Source: an uncultured Lachnospiraceae bacterium | Lineage (GTDB): Bacteria; Bacillota; Clostridia; Lachnospirales; Lachnospiraceae | Assembly (NCBI GenBank): GCA_900314255.1 | Contig: OMUP01000002.1 | Coordinates: 1 to 64,000 of the forward strand | DNA: 64,000 nt | Direction: 5' to 3' | In this document: positions 1 through 7,535 of the stretch, one piece after another | How the letters are laid out: every line of letters starts with the position of its first letter | Position numbering within the stretch: the first letter of the stretch is position 1 | Program-made: the position numbers and the translations under genes | The notes under the pieces: generated by a model | What the model was told of the DNA's origin: nothing | The model's database searches: none | Seen by the model: only the letters and a program-made list of their open reading frames with translations

Positions 1-129
1 CTGTTCTTGCGTCTGCCCTTTCAGTCACGATCCGGCGCAGCCGCAAAGGAAGCGCTCGATGAACAGACGGTCCGCCGCACGGTGCACGAAGCGGGGTATG
101 GTATCAGCGGCTTTAAAATCATCAGCTGA
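1..129 (+). CDS. C-terminal fragment, possibly a heavy-metal-associated domain
   Basis: Frame 1 is open from the window edge to a TGA at 127-129 and gives 42 residues. The end of the fragment (…HEAGYGISGFKII) resembles the last helix and strand of a heavy-metal-associated (HMA) ferredoxin-like fold, where an 'ALxxAGY' segment precedes the final strand. The CxxC metal site that would prove this lies outside the window, so the assignment is tentative. It could be any small alpha/beta domain ending the same way. Confidence 0.4.
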   Translation: MFLRLPFQSRSGAAAKEALDEQTVRRTVHEAGYGISGFKIIS

Positions 130-254
130 AGTGTGAATATTCTGAATTATGGACGGCAGTCAGCTTTCGAATTCCATAATATTAGAAATAACTAACCAAA
201 TGTTGCCTGCACAACATCCTTGCGCGCATAGTCTGTGATAAAGTCTTTCTGTAA

Positions 255-1580
<1,326 letters not shown>

Positions 1581-1629
1581 AAAAACGCCCCGGCTGCCGG
1601 CCCATTTCACAAAACAGGGGGAAAACAAT

Positions 1630-2472
1630 ATGAAACTGCCTTTTAAGATTGACCTGACAGGACAGACGGCTGTGGTCACCGGAGGAAGCGGCGTCATCGG
1701 CGGGATGTTCTGCCGGGCGCTGGCAGCCTGCGGCGCCACGGTCGCAGTGCTGGGCCGCAGTGCTGAAAAGTCAGAGGCGGCCGCACAGGCGATCCGCGGG
1801 AAAGGCGGGAAAGCCTTCGGCGTCACGGCCAATGTGCTTGACAGAGAGAGTCTTCTTTCCGCCAGGAAAGAAATCCTGTCCCGCACGGGCGGCATCAACA
1901 TTCTTATTAACTGTGCCGGCGGTGCGGTTCCCGGGGCAGCAATCCCGCAGGACAGACTGGCTGAGGCTGCGCCGGGGGAGAAAACATTTTTCACTGCTGA
2001 CATGGACAGGATCCACAAGGAGCTGGACCTCAATATCTACGGGACGATGCTGCCGACTCAGATTTTCGGCGAATGCCTGATCGGGCAGACCAATGCCAAC
2101 ATCATCAATATCGCCAGCATGGGTTCTGACAGACCGCTTACACGAATCGCCGGCTACTCGGCGGCCAAGGCGGCCGTGGCGAATTTCACGCAGTGGGCTG
2201 CGGTCTATTTCGCGAAATCCGGCGTGCGGGTCAACGCTATTGCGCCGGGATTCTTCCACACGACGCAGAACCATTCGCTGCAGTACAATCCGGACGGGAC
2301 GCCGACGGTGCGCTCCGGAAAGATCTTGCGGTCAACACCCATGGAGCGCTTCGGCGAACCGGAAGACCTCATAGGCGCGCTTTTGTATCTGATCAGCCCG
2401 AAGGGAAGTTCGTTTGTCACGGGGGTGATCCTGCCGGTGGACGGCGGATTTATGTCCTACAGCGGTGTATGA
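1630..2472 (+). CDS. uxuB: SDR-family fructuronate reductase (D-mannonate oxidoreductase), YjmF type
   Basis: Short-chain dehydrogenase of 280 residues. It has the nucleotide motif TGGSGVIG near residue 15, an NNAG-like NCAGG, and the catalytic pair Y176-x3-K180 (YSAAK). The whole sequence, including the LNIYGTMLPTQIF stretch and the PVDGGFMSYSGV end, is typical of the SDR D-mannonate oxidoreductases that replace the classical UxuB in Bacillus subtilis (YjmF) and many Clostridia. These reduce fructuronate to mannonate with NAD(P)H. The frame stays open further upstream into enolase, but ATG 1630 is preceded by AGGGGG with good spacing. The gene meets bioY tail to tail, 13 bases apart. An unrelated second candidate for the same step is at 5514-7136. 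Confidence 0.85.
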   Translation: MKLPFKIDLTGQTAVVTGGSGVIGGMFCRALAACGATVAVLGRSAEKSEAAAQAIRGKGGKAFGVTANVLDRESLLSARKEILSRTGGINILINCAGGAVPGAAIPQDRLAEAAPGEKTFFTADMDRIHKELDLNIYGTMLPTQIFGECLIGQTNANIINIASMGSDRPLTRIAGYSAAKAAVANFTQWAAVYFAKSGVRVNAIAPGFFHTTQNHSLQYNPDGTPTVRSGKILRSTPMERFGEPEDLIGALLYLISPKGSSFVTGVILPVDGGFMSYSGV

Positions 2473-2485
2473 ACTGAGCCCGGGC

Positions 2486-3058
2486 TCAGGCATTCATGAC
2501 GCGGCGGAATGCGGGCACAATCTGCGCTGCGATGACGGATTTAACCAGATCGAGCGGAATAAACGGAACAAATCCCGCCAGAAAAGCGGCGGTAAGCCCC
2601 AGCTGATTCATGTGCATGAGCCAGAAGGTGCCGAACAGGTCGATGAAGACGGCACCGGCGATGGCGGCAAGTGTGTAGCGGAGCCGGCTGTAGGTGCGTC
2701 CGCGCAGAAGCGGCAGAAGCAGTCCCACGAGTGGGAAAACAGCGGTGTAGCCGCCGTACGGCATCAGAAGATAGCCGAAGCCGGAGGCGCCGCCGATGAA
2801 AACCGGAACACCGATGATGCCGAGAAGCATCCACACCAGAATGATGAGAAATGCGTCAAGCGGCGGAAAAAGAAGCGCGATGAGCAGAATCACGAAATTA
2901 AGCATCGTGATGTGCGGCGCGCCTGGCAGCGGCAGCGGAATGCTGATATAGGCGGACACGCAGAGAATGGCGGCAAAAAGCGCCATGGTGACCAGTCTTT
3001 TTACGCTGATACGTTTACTTGTCTGAGCTGACGTGGATGGCATAATGTTTCTCCTCAT
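2486..3058 (-). CDS. bioY: Biotin transporter BioY (ECF S component)
   Basis: Integral membrane protein of 190 residues with about six hydrophobic helices. It carries the BioY hallmark region 'GGASGFGYLLMPYGGY' in the middle. BioY is the substrate-binding S component of the energy-coupling factor biotin transporter and normally uses the shared EcfAA'T module, which is not in this window. A second possible start lies five codons in (MPSTSAQ); the upstream ATG is listed. It is transcribed divergently from bioB, and the shared 130-base spacer holds a BirA-type operator overlapping both -35 boxes, so uptake and synthesis should be co-repressed when biotin is ample. Confidence 0.95.
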   Translation of the reverse strand: MRRNIMPSTSAQTSKRISVKRLVTMALFAAILCVSAYISIPLPLPGAPHITMLNFVILLIALLFPPLDAFLIILVWMLLGIIGVPVFIGGASGFGYLLMPYGGYTAVFPLVGLLLPLLRGRTYSRLRYTLAAIAGAVFIDLFGTFWLMHMNQLGLTAAFLAGFVPFIPLDLVKSVIAAQIVPAFRRVMNA

Positions 3059-3075
3059 TAAAAAATTCGAAACCG

Positions 3076-3104
3076 ATTGTATCGGAAGACCAACGAATTG
3101 TCAA
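3076..3104 (-). promoter_or_regulatory. Promoter of bioY
   Basis: Reading the minus strand, a perfect -35 TTGACA (plus-strand 3099-3104) is followed after 17 bases by TACAAT (plus-strand 3076-3081). The -35 box is part of the left arm of the operator palindrome, so a bound repressor would block polymerase directly. Confidence 0.8.
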
Positions 3105-3133
3105 CCTGAGTGCGTCACTTCAGGTTGACAATT
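3096..3133. promoter_or_regulatory. BirA-type biotin operator between bioY and bioB
   Basis: Perfect inverted repeat with 14-base arms, AATTGTCAACCTGA and TCAGGTTGACAATT, separated by 10 bases. It matches the known BirA half-site pattern TTGTnAACC-N16-GGTTnACAA. Its position between a biotin transporter and biotin synthase supports the identification. Each arm contains the TTGACA -35 box of one of the two divergent promoters. Confidence 0.88.
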
Positions 3134-3153
3134 TTTTCTGCCCGGTTTACGCT
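3125..3153 (+). promoter_or_regulatory. Promoter of bioB
   Basis: TTGACA at 3125-3130, within the right operator arm, and a weaker TACGCT at 3148-3153 with 17-base spacing. The ribosome site GGGAGGAG at 3173-3180 follows before the ATG at 3189. Confidence 0.65.
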
Positions 3154-3188
3154 TACTCCGGCTGTTGTTTACGGGAGGAGTAAATTCA

Positions 3189-4145
3189 ATGACAAATGTA
3201 CAGGAACTGAAACAGAAAGTGCTTTCCGGCGGGCAGATCGGGAAGGCAGAGGCGATGGAGCTGGTATCCGCCGATCTGCAGGAGCTTACGCAGGCAGCGG
3301 ATGAAATCCGGAAAACTTTCTGCGGACAGAAATTTGACATGTGTGCTGTGATGAGTATCCGCGGCGGACGGTGTTCGGAGAACTGTCGCTTCTGCCCGCA
3401 GGCATCCGTTTCTGTTTCGGATATCCGGCAATTTCCGGTCCCGGAAGCAGAGGTGATGGCGCGGGAGGCAGAAAAGAACCTCCTTCCCGGCATCCGCCAC
3501 TACGGATTTGTGGCGTCGGGAAGGAAACTAGGAGAGGAAGACATCGACAAAGTCTGCCGCGCAGTGGCTGATGCGCGGAAAAAGTCGGACGCCTCTTTCT
3601 GTGTTTCACTGGGACTTCTGACCCGGGATGATCTTAAAAAACTCAAGGCAGCAGGCGTCGCACGGATTCACAACAACCTGGAAACTTCCGAGAGCTTCTT
3701 TCCGAAACTGTGCACGAGCCACACCTGGGCTGACAAATGGAAGGTTGCCAGAATGGCGCGCGAAGAAGGACTCGAAGTGTGCAGCGGCGGAATCTTCGGC
3801 GTTGGAGAAAGCTGGGAGGATCGGATCGATCTGGCGCTTGCGGAAAGAGAACTCGGAGCGCAGTCGGTGCCTCTCAATATGCTTGATCCGGTAAAAGGCT
3901 CGCCGATGGGGAATTACCCGGTTCTTGACAAAGATACCGTTCTGCGGATCACGGCCATTTTCCGCTTTCTGCTGCCCGACCGCCTTCTGCGTCTTGCCGC
4001 CGGGAGGCCTTTCCTGCCGGACAGCGGATTTTCAGCTTTCCGTTCGGGCGCGAACGCGTCAATCACCGGCGATATGCTGAATGTAAAAGGAATAACGGCG
4101 CAAAAAGATCTTGAAACGATCCGGAACATGAACTTCTGCTTGTAA
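3189..4145 (+). CDS. bioB: Biotin synthase (radical SAM)
   Basis: Radical S-adenosylmethionine enzyme of 318 residues that inserts sulfur into dethiobiotin. The SAM-cluster motif C62-x3-C66-x2-C69 (CSENCRFC) is present. Family features FCVSLG, EVCSGGIFGVGE and the LRLAAGRP arginine region, which surround the auxiliary [2Fe-2S] cluster, are also present. The ATG at 3189 has GGGAGGAG 8 bases upstream; a TTG eight codons earlier overlaps that site and is less likely. No bioA, bioD or bioF is in the window, so the cell may use imported precursors or encode the rest elsewhere. The stop codon overlaps a cre box that probably belongs to uxuA. Confidence 0.95.
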   Translation: MTNVQELKQKVLSGGQIGKAEAMELVSADLQELTQAADEIRKTFCGQKFDMCAVMSIRGGRCSENCRFCPQASVSVSDIRQFPVPEAEVMAREAEKNLLPGIRHYGFVASGRKLGEEDIDKVCRAVADARKKSDASFCVSLGLLTRDDLKKLKAAGVARIHNNLETSESFFPKLCTSHTWADKWKVARMAREEGLEVCSGGIFGVGESWEDRIDLALAERELGAQSVPLNMLDPVKGSPMGNYPVLDKDTVLRITAIFRFLLPDRLLRLAAGRPFLPDSGFSAFRSGANASITGDMLNVKGITAQKDLETIRNMNFCL

Positions 4146-4154
4146 ACGCTTTCA
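4141..4154 (+). promoter_or_regulatory. cre box (CcpA-type catabolite control) upstream of uxuA
   Basis: TGTAAACGCTTTCA fits the catabolite-responsive element consensus TGWAARCGYTWWCA at every position. It overlaps the bioB stop codon and lies about 40 bases upstream of the uxuA -35 box. HPr with an intact regulatory serine is encoded at 58480, which fits CcpA-type control. Confidence 0.7.
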
Positions 4155-4192
4155 TATCGTTGTAGTATGCAGTAGTGGACAGGCGAAAACGG

Positions 4193-4222
4193 TTGTTGCA
4201 GACGGGACTCAGGTGCTACAAT
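4193..4222 (+). promoter_or_regulatory. Promoter of uxuA
   Basis: TTGTTG at 4193-4198 and TACAAT at 4217-4222, spacing 18. It is followed by a 71-base leader and AAAAGGAGA just before ATG 4294. Confidence 0.6.
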
Positions 4223-4293
4223 AAGAGCAGATTGGGGAGACGTGAAACTGCCGTTTGGTCCCCGGACAGCAAGCAAAAGGAGAAAATGAGCAT

Positions 4294-5427
4294 ATGGAAA
4301 TGACATTGCGCTGGTATGGCAAGAACTTTGACTCGGTTACCCTGAAGGAAATCCGTCAGATTCCGGGCGTGAAGGGTGTCATCACAACACTGTATGACAC
4401 AACACCGGGCGAGGTGTGGCAGCCGGAGCAGATCGCCGCACTCAAGAAGGACGTTGCAGATGCAGGACTGAAAATCTCCGGTATCGAGTCTGTAAATGTC
4501 TGCGATTCGATCAAAGTCGGCGACAGCGACCGCGACAAGTATATCGACAACTACATCGAAACACTTAAGAACCTGGGTGAAGCCGACATCCATCTGGTAT
4601 GCTACAACTTCATGCCGGTATTTGACTGGACAAGAACAGAGCTCGCAAGAGTAAAGCCGGACGGCTCGACCGGACTTGCCTACAACCAGAAGGCGATCGA
4701 TGCGATCGATCCGAACCATCTGGCTGAGTCTGTTCAGAAGATGAGCAACGGCACGGTTATGCCGGGCTGGGAGCCGGAGCGCATGGCGCAGGTGACGAAA
4801 CTCTTCGATATGTACAAGGATGTTGACGGCGAGAAGCTTTTCAACAACCTCGTATACTTCCTGAAAGCGATCATGCCTGTCTGCGACAAGTATGACATCA
4901 ACATGGCCATTCATCCGGATGATCCGGCATGGTCCGTATTTGGTCTCACCCGTATCATCAACTCTGAGGCCGGGATTCTGCGCCTGATGAAGGCTGTTGA
5001 CAACGTGCACAACGGTGTTACATTCTGCTCCGGATCCTACGGCACGAACCTTGAGAACGACCTGCCGCACATGATCCGCGCTCTGGGCAACCGGATTCAC
5101 TTTGCACATGTCCGCAACCTCAAGTTCAACGACACGTCCAGAGAAAACTACGACTTCGAGGAAGCGCAGCATCTGTCATCCGACGGCAACTTCGATATGT
5201 ACGAGATCATGAGAGCCCTGTATGAGACAGGCTTCGACGGCCCGATCAGACCGGATCACGGCCGCATGATCTGGGATGAGGTCGGCAAGCCGGGCGTTAT
5301 TCCGGGATACGGTCTCTATGACAGAGCACTGGGTGCAACCTATCTGAACGGTCTCTGGGAGGCCATCGACAAGGCGGAGACAAGAGGCATTCCGTCCGGA
5401 CTCAGAGAGAAGAACCTTCATAAATAA
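4294..5427 (+). CDS. uxuA: Mannonate dehydratase
   Basis: Cytoplasmic enzyme of 377 residues that dehydrates D-mannonate to 2-keto-3-deoxygluconate, the third step of glucuronate breakdown. Family features seen are the start MEMTLRWYG, the metal-site region MAIHPDDPAW, IHFAHVRN, and RPDHGRMIWDE near the C-terminus. ATG 4294 is chosen because AAAAGGAGA precedes it; the frame is open to a TTG 13 codons earlier without a ribosome site. Codon use is strongly biased, suggesting high expression. The mannitol-dehydrogenase-type reductase follows after a hairpin. Likely under catabolite control (cre at 4141). Confidence 0.96.
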   Translation: MEMTLRWYGKNFDSVTLKEIRQIPGVKGVITTLYDTTPGEVWQPEQIAALKKDVADAGLKISGIESVNVCDSIKVGDSDRDKYIDNYIETLKNLGEADIHLVCYNFMPVFDWTRTELARVKPDGSTGLAYNQKAIDAIDPNHLAESVQKMSNGTVMPGWEPERMAQVTKLFDMYKDVDGEKLFNNLVYFLKAIMPVCDKYDINMAIHPDDPAWSVFGLTRIINSEAGILRLMKAVDNVHNGVTFCSGSYGTNLENDLPHMIRALGNRIHFAHVRNLKFNDTSRENYDFEEAQHLSSDGNFDMYEIMRALYETGFDGPIRPDHGRMIWDEVGKPGVIPGYGLYDRALGATYLNGLWEAIDKAETRGIPSGLREKNLHK

Positions 5428-5443
5428 TTACAGGGGTACACAA

Positions 5444-5486
5444 ACAGAGGCTCCGGCAGTTCCCGGAGCCTGTCTGTTTTGTCTTT
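5444..5486 (+). terminator. Hairpin with T-run between uxuA and the next gene (attenuator/terminator)
   Basis: GGCTCCGG pairs with CCGGAGCC around a 6-base loop, with further ACAG/CTGT pairing, followed by TTTTGTCTTT. It lies in the 86-base gap between two pathway genes, so it probably lowers rather than abolishes readthrough, unless the second gene has its own promoter. Confidence 0.7.
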
Positions 5487-5513
5487 AAAGAAGACACAAG
5501 GAGATACGTCATC

Positions 5514-7136
5514 ATGAAGCTTAGTTTAGAGGGTCTGAAGAACAGACAGGAGTGGCTCGACAATGGCTACAAGCTGCCGTCATTTGACATCAAGGCGGTT
5601 GCGGATGAGACGAAGAAGAATCCGGTGTGGGTACATTTCGGCGCCGGCAACATCTTCCGCGCATTCCAGGCAAATCTCGCACAGCAGATGATTGAGAAGG
5701 GCGAGATGAAGTCCGGAATCACGGTATGCGAAGGCTTTGACTATGAAATCATCGAGAAGCAGTACCGCCCGCATGACAATCTGTCCATCCTTGTGACGCT
5801 GAAGTCCACAGGCGATGTCGAGAAGACAGTTATCGGCTCGATCGGCGAATCCACGATTCTGGATTCTGAGAACAAAGCAGAGTTTGACCGCCTGAAGGAA
5901 ATCTTCAGCGCTGACAGCCTTCAGCTGTGCACATTCACGGTTACCGAGAAGGGCTACAGCCTGGTAAACGGCCGCGGAGAGCAGCTTCCGGCTGTAACCG
6001 CTGACTTTGCGGCAGGCCCGGAAAAGCCGGCCAGCTACATCGGCAAGGTTGTTTCTCTGCTCTATACCAGATATCTTGCAGGCAAGAAGCCGATCGCCAT
6101 GGTTTCCACCGATAACTGCTCGCACAACGGCGAGAAGCTCTACAACTCCGTCATGGCATACGCCAAGGCATGGGTTGAAGGCGGCAAGGCTGAGGCTGGT
6201 TTCCTGGATTATCTGAACGACGAGACGAAGGTTTCCTTCCCGTGGTCGATGATCGACAAGATCACACCGCGCCCGGACAAGTCGGTTGAGGCAATCCTGC
6301 GCAAGGATGGTCTGGAAGATCTGGATCCGGTTGTAACCACGAAGAAGACGTGGGTTGCTCCATTTGTCAACGCAGAAGAGACACAGTATCTGGTTATCGA
6401 GGACAAGTTCCCGAACGGCCGTCCGGCTCTTCAGGATGTCGGCGTTATTTTCACGACCCGCGAGACAGTCAACGATGTAGAGCGCATGAAGGTTACGACC
6501 TGCCTGAACCCGCTTCACACAGCTCTGGCTGTTTACGGCTGCCTGCTCGGCTTCACAAAGATTTCAGACGAGATGAAGGACAAGGAACTTGTCAATCTCG
6601 TGAACATCCTCGGCTACAAGGAAGGCCTTCCGGTTGTAAAGGATCCGGGCGTTCTGAATCCGAAGGAATTCATCGACACGGTTCTTCAGGTCCGCGTACC
6701 GAATCCGTTCATGCCGGATACCCCGCAGAGAATCGCAACCGATACCTCGCAGAAGCTTGCCATCCGCTATGGCGAGACGATCAAGTCCTACATCGCTGAT
6801 CCGGAAAGAGATCCGAAGAACCTGCAGATGATTCCGCTGGTTCACGCCGGCTGGCTGCGGTATCTGATGGCGGTAGACGATGAAGGCAAGGCATTCGAGC
6901 CGTCGCCGGATCCGCTTCTTGAGGATGCACAGAAGTTCGTCAAAGACTTCAAGCTTGGCGAAGTTCCGTCGGCTGAAGACACAAAGAAGACACTGCTTCC
7001 GCTTCTTACGAACAAGCAGATCTTCGGCGTTGATCTTGACGAAATCGGACTTGCCGACAAGGTCGTTGATTACTTCCGTCAGGAAATTGCCGGCCCAGGC
7101 GCTGTCAGAGCGACACTGAAGAAATACGTCGATTAA
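5514..7136 (+). CDS. Mannitol dehydrogenase-family oxidoreductase, probable fructuronate reductase
   Basis: Protein of 540 residues of the polyol-specific long-chain dehydrogenase family, which includes UxuB, UxaB and MtlD. The N-terminal Rossmann motif VHFGAGNIFRAF lies near residue 38. The catalytic segment K-x5-N-x2-H (KVTTCLNPLH) lies near residue 325. Position after uxuA argues for D-mannonate oxidoreductase (fructuronate reductase) using NADH. Because the SDR at 1630 is predicted to do the same reaction, this one could instead act on tagaturonate or a related keto-acid or polyol. RBS AAGGAGA precedes ATG 5514. Codon bias is as strong as in uxuA. A good terminator follows at 7167. Confidence 0.85.
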   Translation: MKLSLEGLKNRQEWLDNGYKLPSFDIKAVADETKKNPVWVHFGAGNIFRAFQANLAQQMIEKGEMKSGITVCEGFDYEIIEKQYRPHDNLSILVTLKSTGDVEKTVIGSIGESTILDSENKAEFDRLKEIFSADSLQLCTFTVTEKGYSLVNGRGEQLPAVTADFAAGPEKPASYIGKVVSLLYTRYLAGKKPIAMVSTDNCSHNGEKLYNSVMAYAKAWVEGGKAEAGFLDYLNDETKVSFPWSMIDKITPRPDKSVEAILRKDGLEDLDPVVTTKKTWVAPFVNAEETQYLVIEDKFPNGRPALQDVGVIFTTRETVNDVERMKVTTCLNPLHTALAVYGCLLGFTKISDEMKDKELVNLVNILGYKEGLPVVKDPGVLNPKEFIDTVLQVRVPNPFMPDTPQRIATDTSQKLAIRYGETIKSYIADPERDPKNLQMIPLVHAGWLRYLMAVDDEGKAFEPSPDPLLEDAQKFVKDFKLGEVPSAEDTKKTLLPLLTNKQIFGVDLDEIGLADKVVDYFRQEIAGPGAVRATLKKYVD

Positions 7137-7166
7137 TAACACACCGACAAAATTATAAACTGCATC

Positions 7167-7209
7167 AGGACACTGTCTTACCCGAAAAGAGAGGACAGTG
7201 TCCTTTTTT
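7167..7209 (+). terminator. Intrinsic terminator after the uxuA-reductase unit
   Basis: Perfect 11-base arms AGGACACTGTC (7167-7177) and GACAGTGTCCT (7194-7204), then six T residues (7204-7209). Confidence 0.92.
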
Positions 7210-7221
7210 GAGCGCATATTA

Positions 7222-7398
7222 GCGCATAAGCCAGTGCCGAAGCAGAGAGCCATCCGGCATGCTTGCATGTCAGGATGGCTCCCTGCTTCAGGCACGGCAA
7301 CGGAAACCCGCATGAAGCACTGCGAAGCGGCGCGAAAATGCGGGTTTCCGTTAGCGGCGCGGGAGCACGAAGTGCGGAGCGGCGCGTGGCTTATGCGC
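7222..7398. repeat. 177-nt nested palindrome, cloverleaf-like intergenic element
   Basis: An outer perfect 12-base inverted repeat, GCGCATAAGCCA (7222-7233) and TGGCTTATGCGC (7387-7398), encloses three inner hairpins. The first (7234-7295) is a near-continuous stem of about 25 pairs. The second (7299-7313 with 7338-7352) has 15 perfect pairs. The third is a small GCAC-GAA-GTGC hairpin (7365-7375). Two near copies of TGCGRAGCGGCGCG lie in the loop and third arm. No open frame fills the 399-base gap. It has neither a T-run nor a target duplication. It may be a REP-like or small mobile element, or a structured leader of the AAA+ gene; I cannot tell which. Confidence 0.7.
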
Positions 7399-7535
7399 GG
7401 ATGGCAATGTCAGCACCAGAGCATTATCGCCCGGCGTGCTTGCACATCACAGATCATCAATCGTACAATATTCAGAAAGAACCATGAGAACCGGCTGTGC
7501 AGTCAGAATGGTACTGGCAGTGGAAAGGCGGCGGC

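Noticed and set aside
146..180. ATTATGGA/TCCATAAT hairpin after the first gene fragment
   Set aside because: AT-rich 8-base stem with a long loop and no T-run; too weak to call a terminator.
7222..7398. Reading the nested palindrome as an insertion sequence or MITE
   Set aside because: No transposase, no clear target-site duplication at its ends and no second copy in the window; kept as an unexplained repeat.
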